Shown here: positions 58,512 to 64,000 of the stretch, in pieces
How the letters are laid out: each line of letters opens with the position of its first letter
Numbering within the stretch: position 1 is the stretch's first letter
Assembly (NCBI GenBank): GCA_963821735.1
Contig: CAWGFK010000002.1
Location: 186,001 to 250,000, forward strand
DNA from: Laspinema sp963821735
Lineage (GTDB): Bacteria; Cyanobacteriota; Cyanobacteriia; Cyanobacteriales; Laspinemataceae
Reading direction: 5' to 3'
DNA: 64,000 nucleotides
Translations under genes and position numbers: made by a program
The notes under the pieces: generated by a model
Database searches by the model: none
The model's input: only the letters and a program-made list of their open reading frames with translations
Told to the model about the DNA's origin: nothing

Positions 58512-58976
58512 ATGAAACAGGAACTAATACCAAATCCGGGTATGAAAAGTCATTTTGATAGATTAGCCCGCGCAGGCGGGCTTTGTCCGTATAGCCCCAC
58601 CCTTGAGGGTGCGGGTGTTTGCAGACCTTTGAAAACCAGATTGGGTAGAATCTGGGCTGTGATTTTATTCATGATGCTGGCAATCAGTCTCATGGGAATA
58701 CAACCGGCAATGGCAGACAATTCCGGAGATGGGGCTAAACTTTTTACGGTTCACTGTGCCGGGTGTCATGCCAATGGCGGTAATATTATTCGCCGTGGAA
58801 AGACTTTGAAACTGAAAGCATTAGCTAAAAATGATATGGATACCCAAGAGGCGATCGCCCAGTTAATTACCCAGGGAAAAAACCCGATGCCTGCCTACAA
58901 TGACCGCTTGAGCGTTCCAGAAATCGAAGCGGTTGCCGCTTACGTTTTGGAACAGGCCGAAATCGGCTGGAAATAA
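58512..58976 (+). CDS. petJ: Cytochrome c6-family protein with repeat-derived N-terminal extension
   Basis: A 154-residue ORF. Residues 1-6 (MKQELI) are followed by about 40 residues read from an R2 element (PNPGMKSHFDRLARAGGLCP, then YSPTLEGAG), then a normal Sec signal (WAVILFMMLAISLMGIQPAMA, cleavage before DNSGDG) and the mature class I cytochrome: CAGCH heme site, GGNIIRRGKTLK and NPMPAYNDRLSVPEIEAVAAYVLEQAE with the axial Met. Function: electron carrier in the thylakoid lumen or periplasm. The insertion keeps the frame, but it lengthens the N-terminus ahead of the signal peptide and could impair export. Initiation at TTG 58641 (LGRIW) would restore a normal signal. Confidence 0.85.
   Translation: MKQELIPNPGMKSHFDRLARAGGLCPYSPTLEGAGVCRPLKTRLGRIWAVILFMMLAISLMGIQPAMADNSGDGAKLFTVHCAGCHANGGNIIRRGKTLKLKALAKNDMDTQEAIAQLITQGKNPMPAYNDRLSVPEIEAVAAYVLEQAEIGWK
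58527..58647. mobile_element. R2 double-hairpin miniature element inside the cytochrome gene
   Basis: About 121 bp, collinear with the 12517-12640 copy: left end ATACCAAATCCGG, AGCCCGCGCAGGCGGGCT, CACCCTTGAGGGTG, GCAGACCTTTGAAAACC and a weak right end (ACCAGATTGGGTA). It is inserted between codon 5 and the signal peptide of the cytochrome gene and leaves the frame open. Confidence 0.85.
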
Positions 58977-58982
58977 CAGGTT

Positions 58983-61900
58983 TTATGCGCCTATTTCCTC
59001 CTCCGGTTGATTCATATTCAGGGGCAACCAGAGGGTAAAAGTAGACCCTTTTTCCGCCTCGCTTTCCACTTTAATTTCACCCCCCATCATCTTGCAGAAG
59101 CGTTGGGAAATGGCGAGTCCTAACCCGGTTCCCCCATACTTGCGAGTCGTGGAGGCATCCGCTTGACTAAAGGCTTCAAAAATGTTTTCCAGTTGTTCGG
59201 GGGAAATGCCGATGCCGGTATCAGTGACGCGAAACTCAATTCCTGGAGTCTGTTCCTGGGGAGTGCCAGGGTTTCCAGGGTCGCGAACCCATTCCCTAGC
59301 GTCACGGGGAGTAACGGTTAAGGCGATCGTCCCGTTTTCGGTAAATTTCGCCGCATTACTGAGCAGATTGAACAAAATCTGCCGCACTTTTGTCAAGTCT
59401 CCTGTCATGATTCCCACCGATGGATCGCAATTAATTTCTAAGTGATTGCCATTTTTTTCGATTAAGGGTTCAACGGTACTGCAGCGACTTCAGAAATCAG
59501 GAGGGTGATGTCGAACGGTTCCAGATAGAGGGTCATCCGTCCGGCTTCAATTTTAGAGATATCTAAGATATCGTTAATTAAAGCTAATAGGTGTTTTCCA
59601 GCGGTTCTAATTTTGGTCAAATCGGCGATCGCCTCTTGTTCTCCCGCTTCCTCCATTTCCTCCGCCAATATTTCGCTATAGCCGATAATGGCATTGAGGG
59701 GAGTCCGAAGTTCATGACTCATATTAGCTAGAAAGGTACTTTTAGACCGACTCGCTGCCTCTGCGGCATGGAGTGCCTTTTTCAGGTCTTGTTCGGCGCG
59801 AACTCGCTGGGAAATGTCTGTACTAATCGAAATCAGTCCGACAATGGTTCCGCTGGGGTCCTTGATGGCATCGGCGCTTAACAGAACCGGAATGGTGCGA
59901 TCGCCCGAAGTGCGGTGAATGACTTCCCCACTCCAGGAGTTGCCATGCATAATGGTTTGAAAGACCTCGGTCCCCAGGGACGGGTCCGCAAAGACCGCTA
60001 AAGGTCCTCCTGCGGCATTTAACTGTTCCGGGGTCTCATATTCATAAAGCCGAGAAAAAGCCGTATTTTGATAAATATGACAGCCAAATCGATTGCTGAT
60101 GGCGATCGCATCCCCGGAACTTTCGACCGCCTTGCGGGTAAGAATTAATTCAGATTCAGCTTCTTTGCGGGCGGTGATATCCTCCACCATCGCGATCGCA
60201 AACTGCGGCGTTTCTCCTTTTCCAGAAACCAGAGAAACACTCAACCGACCCCAAATCCGACTCCCATTTTTACAGCGATATCGTTTTTCAATTTGATACC
60301 CCTTCCGCTGTCCCATAACCATCTCGGCAGCGAGTAACCGTTCCGAATTTTGGTCTAACGGATCGCTAAGTTCTAGACAAATTTTTCCCTGTAATTCCTC
60401 GTGGGAATATCCTAGCATCGACTGAAATGCCGGATTGCTATCTAAAATTTCCCAATCCAAAGTCCGCACGACAATCCCAATGGCTGCCCCTTCAAACACC
60501 GCCCGAAACCGTTGCTCACTCTCTCGTAAAGCCGCTTCAACATTGGCGCGTTCAATAATTTCTATTCGCAACTGTTCCAAACTACTATTCAGTTCAGAAG
60601 TGCGCTGTTTGACTCGCCGTTCCAGTTGAGTATTGGCATTATTCAGCGCTTCCTCTGCTATTTTATGGTCGGTAATGTCCCGCGAGTTAATTACTAACCC
60701 GTTCACCGCAGTTTCCGCCAGCAAATTACGACCGATTGACTCAAAATATAAAATTTCTCCCGTCGCCCGCTGCACCCGATACTCGATTTTCATACTCAAG
60801 TCGGGATGGTTCCTCAGCATTTGATAGCTTTCTCTGACTTTTTCCACATCCTTGGGGTGAACAAAGAAGGTGGCATTCTGGCGAATCAATTCTTCGGGAT
60901 AGTAACCTAGAATGCGCTCGACGGAGGGACTATGATAGCGGATTGTGCCATCGGGTTCTAGGATGGTAATCATATCCGAGCTATTTTGAATCAGCGATCG
61001 CCATTTCGCTTCGCTTTGAGTCACGGCTTCTTCCGCTAACTTGCGATCGGTAATGTCAATCATCACCCCTTCCCAGAGAATATCTCCATTCTCCTGGCGT
61101 TCCGGTCGGGCGACACATTGCAACCATTTGAGCTTACCCGACTGCATGATAAACCGGCCTTCCCATCGCCAGGGTTCCATCCGGTGAATCTTCGTGGCGA
61201 TCGAGCGATCGTAACTCGGTCTGTCCTCGGGATGAATCATCTCTCCCAAAACGTGGGGATGCTGCTTCATATAGTCCGGTTCTACCTCCATCACATCCAA
61301 ACAACCGGAGGATAAAAAGGGAAAAGAAACCGATCCATCTTGATGGATAATCGACTGATAAATTAATCCGGGAATATTATCTGCTAACTTTTGAAACCGC
61401 GCTTCACTCTGTTCTAACGCCCGAATGGCTACAAATTTTTCCGTCACATCCTGAACCAGAGAGGCGACTCCAATCATCTGACCCTCAGAGTCTACTAACG
61501 GGGTATTGTGCCACTCACAAATAATCACCCGCCCATCTTTGGTTTGATTCTCGTTGGTACTATAAATTCCGCCTTCTTGATGTAATAGCGCTTGTAAGAC
61601 TTCTTCATTAACTTCCCATTGAGCATTCTCGGGAATCAACTCTAAGGCATGATGCCCCAGGATTTCCTCCCGGGTATAGCCAAACAGTCTTTCCGCTGCT
61701 GGGTTCCAGTTACTGACTTCAAATTTTAAGTTCCACTCGATCGCCGCGAGGGGAGTTTGCTGGAGGTGAATCGCCAATTTTTGTTGGGATTCTTGCAGGG
61801 CCGATTCCGCCTGCTTCCGATGGGTAATATCTGTAGCAGTCCCGGTGGTGCCGATGATCTTGCCCAACTCATCCCGCATTAGGACCGCATTGAAACTCAA

Positions 61901-62605
61901 AAATACCGGGGTCCCATCTTGGCGGCGATGTTGAGTTTCGTAGGGAAATACCGACTCCCCAGCTTGGAGGCGATCGAACATCTGCCGATCTTTGACCCCT
62001 TGTTCCGGGTCCATAAACTCGAAAAAGAATCGCCCCAGCATCTGCTGGGGTGCATATCCGTAAATCTCTTGGGCCGCTTGGTTGACAAAGGTCCAGCGGC
62101 CCTCCCGATCCAGGGACCAGATTAAATCCCGAGAGGTTTCGACTAAATTCCGATAATGGCGCTCACTTTGATGCAGGGCCGCTTCTAACTCTTGCTGTTC
62201 CGTGATGTCTCGCCCCACCGCATAGCTGATGCTGTCTGGATAGTGGCACGCTTTCCAGGCAAACCAGCGATAGGTACCATTTTTGTGGCGATAGCGATTT
62301 TTAATGGATACATCGGATTGGTGAAGGGGATTGGCGACGGTGATGGTGAGTTCTTGATCGTCGGGGTGGAGAAACTCGATCCAAGGGCGTCCCAGCAATT
62401 CTTCCTGGGTCCATCCGAGGATATGAGTCCATGCCGGATTCACCCGCTTGAAATAGCCATCGGTTCCGATAATGCAAAAGAGATCGGCAGAGAGCTTAAA
62501 GAAAATAGTGGAGACGAGGTGAATCGCCTCAGTCTCTGTTTTTGCGGTATTGAGTGCCTCGTAAAAGCGATGGGAGTCCCCGGGTGCATTCATATATTTT
62601 GCCAA
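58983..62605 (-). pseudogene. Sensor histidine kinase with seven PAS domains, one frameshift
   Basis: About 1,200 residues and soluble. Seven consecutive PAS/PAC units can be counted by their starts (LSADLFCIIGTDGYFKRVNP; SRDLIWSLDREG; LAAIEWNLKFEVSNWNP; IPGLIYQSIIHQDG; SSDMITILEPDG; GAAIGIVVRTLDWE; SGDAIAISNRFG), with a coiled coil between the fifth and sixth. Then HisKA with the phospho-His in FLANMSHELRTPLNAIIGYS, and the HATPase domain. The frame breaks near 59480 (SEVAAV; two extra bases or one lost), and TGDLTKVRQILFNLLSNAAKF, GTGLGLAI and FTLWLPL complete the kinase. No receiver domain follows. Confidence 0.85.
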
Positions 62606-63025
62606 TCTTGTTATGAGATCTGAAGAGTCTATGGACCCCCAGTTGAGGGAGATCGCCTCCTCTGACCTGATGGGTTGCCTTGCCCACTTGTTTTAACCCT
62701 GATTTGTCCCTGGAAACGGGTACGGATGGATACTATTTCTGAATTTAAGAAAATAGGAATTCAAAAAAGTAGATGGCCCTGCAAAATCTGTTTTTCCTGA
62801 TTTCCATTCCCTGAACTCTGGAAATCCCCAAGCTCGTGCGTCAAGTAGGTCTAATTGATATAGATCCCAAGTTTTGGGCTGATTCTCTATCTGGCTCCCA
62901 AAGCCTCTCGGGAGGGAAAAAGCCCCTTGCCGGAATTCTACAACCGATTTAGACGCTGGTATATTCCTACTTCTAAAGATAATCTTAGTTTGACAAAATG
63001 CTTGAGGGTTAGTCAAGTCTCGGGG
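62606..63025. other. Intergenic spacer
   Basis: 420 bp between the PAS kinase start and the response-regulator stop. The open frames here lack coding character, and no known repeat or RNA was recognised. Confidence 0.45.
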
Positions 63026-63727
63026 CTAATCTTCAAATTTATAGCCCACACCAATAACGGTTTTAATAAAAGACGGATTCGCCGGATCCAGTTCTATTTT
63101 TTTTCGCAACCGGGCGACATGAGTATCGACCACCCGTTCATCCCCGAAAAAGTCATCCCCCCAGAGTTTTTCTATCAGTTGCGATCGCTGCCAAACCCGT
63201 CCAGGATAGCTTAAAAACGTTGACAGCAGATTAAACTCCAAGGTCGTTAAATCCAAAGTTTCCAACTCCCGGTTTTCCATTTGCCTCGTGGCAATCCTTC
63301 GGTCCACATCCACCATAAAATGTTCGGTTTGGTAAACCTGAGAACTCTGATTCCCTTGGCGGAGGCTCCTTCGCAATAAGGCGCGGACTCGCGCCACCAA
63401 TTCCCGAGGACTAAACGGTTTGACCATATAATCATCGGCCCCGGTGGATAAGCCAATCACCCGGTCAATTTCCTCCCCTCGGGCGGTCAGCACTAAAATA
63501 TAGGGGTCTTTAGGTCCCGGTTTTTGTCGGATGCGCGCACAGACTTCTAACCCATCCAATCCCGGTAGCATTAAGTCTAAAACAATTAAGTCTGGCTGTT
63601 GCTCTTCAAAGACGCGCAGGGCGGTCAAACCATCCCGACAGTTGAGGCATTGAAAGCCTTCTGCTTCTAATGCTCGTCCCACAATTCGAGCAATTTCCGG
63701 TTCATCCTCAACAATTAAAATTTTCAT
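63026..63727 (-). CDS. OmpR/PhoB-family response regulator
   Basis: A 233-residue two-domain regulator. The receiver has the acidic pocket (VEDEPE), the phospho-acceptor Asp in LIVLDLMLPGLDG, the Thr/Lys switch residues in LTARGEE and MVKPFSPREL. The C-terminal winged helix-turn-helix is of the OmpR type (LTTLEFNLLSTFLSYPGRVWQRSQLIEKLWGDDFFGDERVVDTHVARLRKKI). The target genes are unknown. It is 20 bp downstream of the NblS-like kinase gene on the same strand, so the two probably form an operon and may be cognate, although NblS classically partners with RpaB and SrrA. It does not read like RpaB. Confidence 0.9.
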   Translation of the reverse strand: MKILIVEDEPEIARIVGRALEAEGFQCLNCRDGLTALRVFEEQQPDLIVLDLMLPGLDGLEVCARIRQKPGPKDPYILVLTARGEEIDRVIGLSTGADDYMVKPFSPRELVARVRALLRRSLRQGNQSSQVYQTEHFMVDVDRRIATRQMENRELETLDLTTLEFNLLSTFLSYPGRVWQRSQLIEKLWGDDFFGDERVVDTHVARLRKKIELDPANPSFIKTVIGVGYKFED

Positions 63728-63747
63728 AACTTCGCCAGTTGCCTCTC

Positions 63748-64000
63748 TTAACTCACCGGGGTGGGCTGGGAATTAGGGGCCTCCTCCAAAGCCGGGGCGA
63801 TCGCCTGGTCCTGGGTCTTTTCAACTAGATGCTTTTTTTCCGGGTACACCGCCAGATCGAACCAGAAGGTGGTTCCCACCCCCACTTCACTGACTAAATG
63901 CATTTGGGCATGATGTTTTTCCATAATATTGCGGACAATGGAAAGACCCAACCCTGTCCCTTCTAAGGTATGAACCCGGTTTTCCACCCGGAAGAAGCGA
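63748..64000 (-). CDS. nblS: NblS/Hik33-type sensor histidine kinase, C-terminal end only
   Basis: The last 83 residues of a histidine kinase: the G1/G2 region of the ATPase domain (RFFRVENRVHTLEGTGLGLSIVRNIMEKH, then LVSEVGVGTTFWFDLAVY) with a short Ala/Pro/Glu tail. The ENRVHTLEGTGLGLSIVRN run is characteristic of NblS (DspA/Hik33), the essential cyanobacterial sensor for high light, cold, osmotic and nutrient stress. The rest of the gene lies beyond the window edge. Confidence 0.85.
   Translation of the reverse strand, partial: RFFRVENRVHTLEGTGLGLSIVRNIMEKHHAQMHLVSEVGVGTTFWFDLAVYPEKKHLVEKTQDQAIAPALEEAPNSQPTPVS

Noticed and set aside
62693..63016. A 107-residue minus-strand ORF between the PAS kinase and the response regulator
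   Set aside because: Composition and lack of any motif suggest non-coding DNA; it starts just at the end of the regulator gene.

Overview
The window looks like chromosomal DNA of a filamentous (Oscillatoriales-type) cyanobacterium. The support is the very frequent HIP1 octamer GCGATCGC in both coding and spacer DNA, myxoxanthophyll genes (cruF, cruG), the C-terminus of the cyanobacterial sensor kinase NblS/Hik33, a Delta-6-type acyl-lipid desaturase, a cytochrome c6-family protein, a CIRCE-controlled groEL of the GroEL2 type and a cyanobacterial-style Uma2 gene pair. Species cannot be fixed from the sequence alone.

Layout. 0-6 kb: end of an unrecognised frameshifted gene, hisIE, an MFS transporter, ruvX, a two-part GNAT protein and a membrane-anchored F420-0 ligase-like protein. 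6.3-10.9 kb: cruF and cruG, separated by a 2.2-kb accessory cassette (DUF6887 protein, decayed OLD-like AAA ATPase, TOPRIM-type DUF3226 protein). 11-17.6 kb: small conserved proteins, a Na+/H+ antiporter with a TrkA-N domain, a CadD-like transporter, a lipase-like hydrolase and cobI. 17.8-23.6 kb: a TonB-like proline/glutamate-rich protein facing a MotB/OmpA plus MotA/TolQ-type pair that resembles ZorAB, then recR. 23.7-28.4 kb: a secreted beta-helix protein, a phosphopantetheinyl transferase, a DUF559 endonuclease inside a terminal-inverted-repeat element with a miniature relative beside it, and a transglutaminase-like protein. 28.8-32.6 kb: a decayed STAND/TPR gene between inverted repeats, then hairpin repeats. 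32.6-48.6 kb: an SMP-30 protein, penicillin-binding protein 2, an alpha-2-macroglobulin, duplicated Uma2 genes, a permease-histidine kinase fusion, rplI and dnaB. 48.8-64 kb: a DUF4347/RTX exoprotein, groEL, an NTF2-like gene broken by an IS630 remnant, an aldo/keto reductase, desD-like, a cytochrome c6-like gene carrying a miniature repeat element, a seven-PAS histidine kinase, an OmpR-type regulator and the end of nblS.

Two themes run through the window. First, at least a dozen otherwise intact genes carry single-base frameshifts, nearly all of the +1 type. This points either to assembly errors or to unusual decay, and every broken gene below should be read with that in mind. Second, the spacers are full of small palindromic elements. 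There are at least four families: a 25-nt hairpin with a compensatory base-pair change, a ~120-bp double-hairpin element, the DUF559-associated inverted repeats, and a repeat flanking the STAND gene. One double-hairpin element lies in frame inside the cytochrome c6-like gene. The most interesting candidates are the DUF559 element with its miniature derivative, the in-frame insertion in the cytochrome gene, the accessory cassette between cruF and cruG, and the ZorAB-like pair without Zorya effectors.
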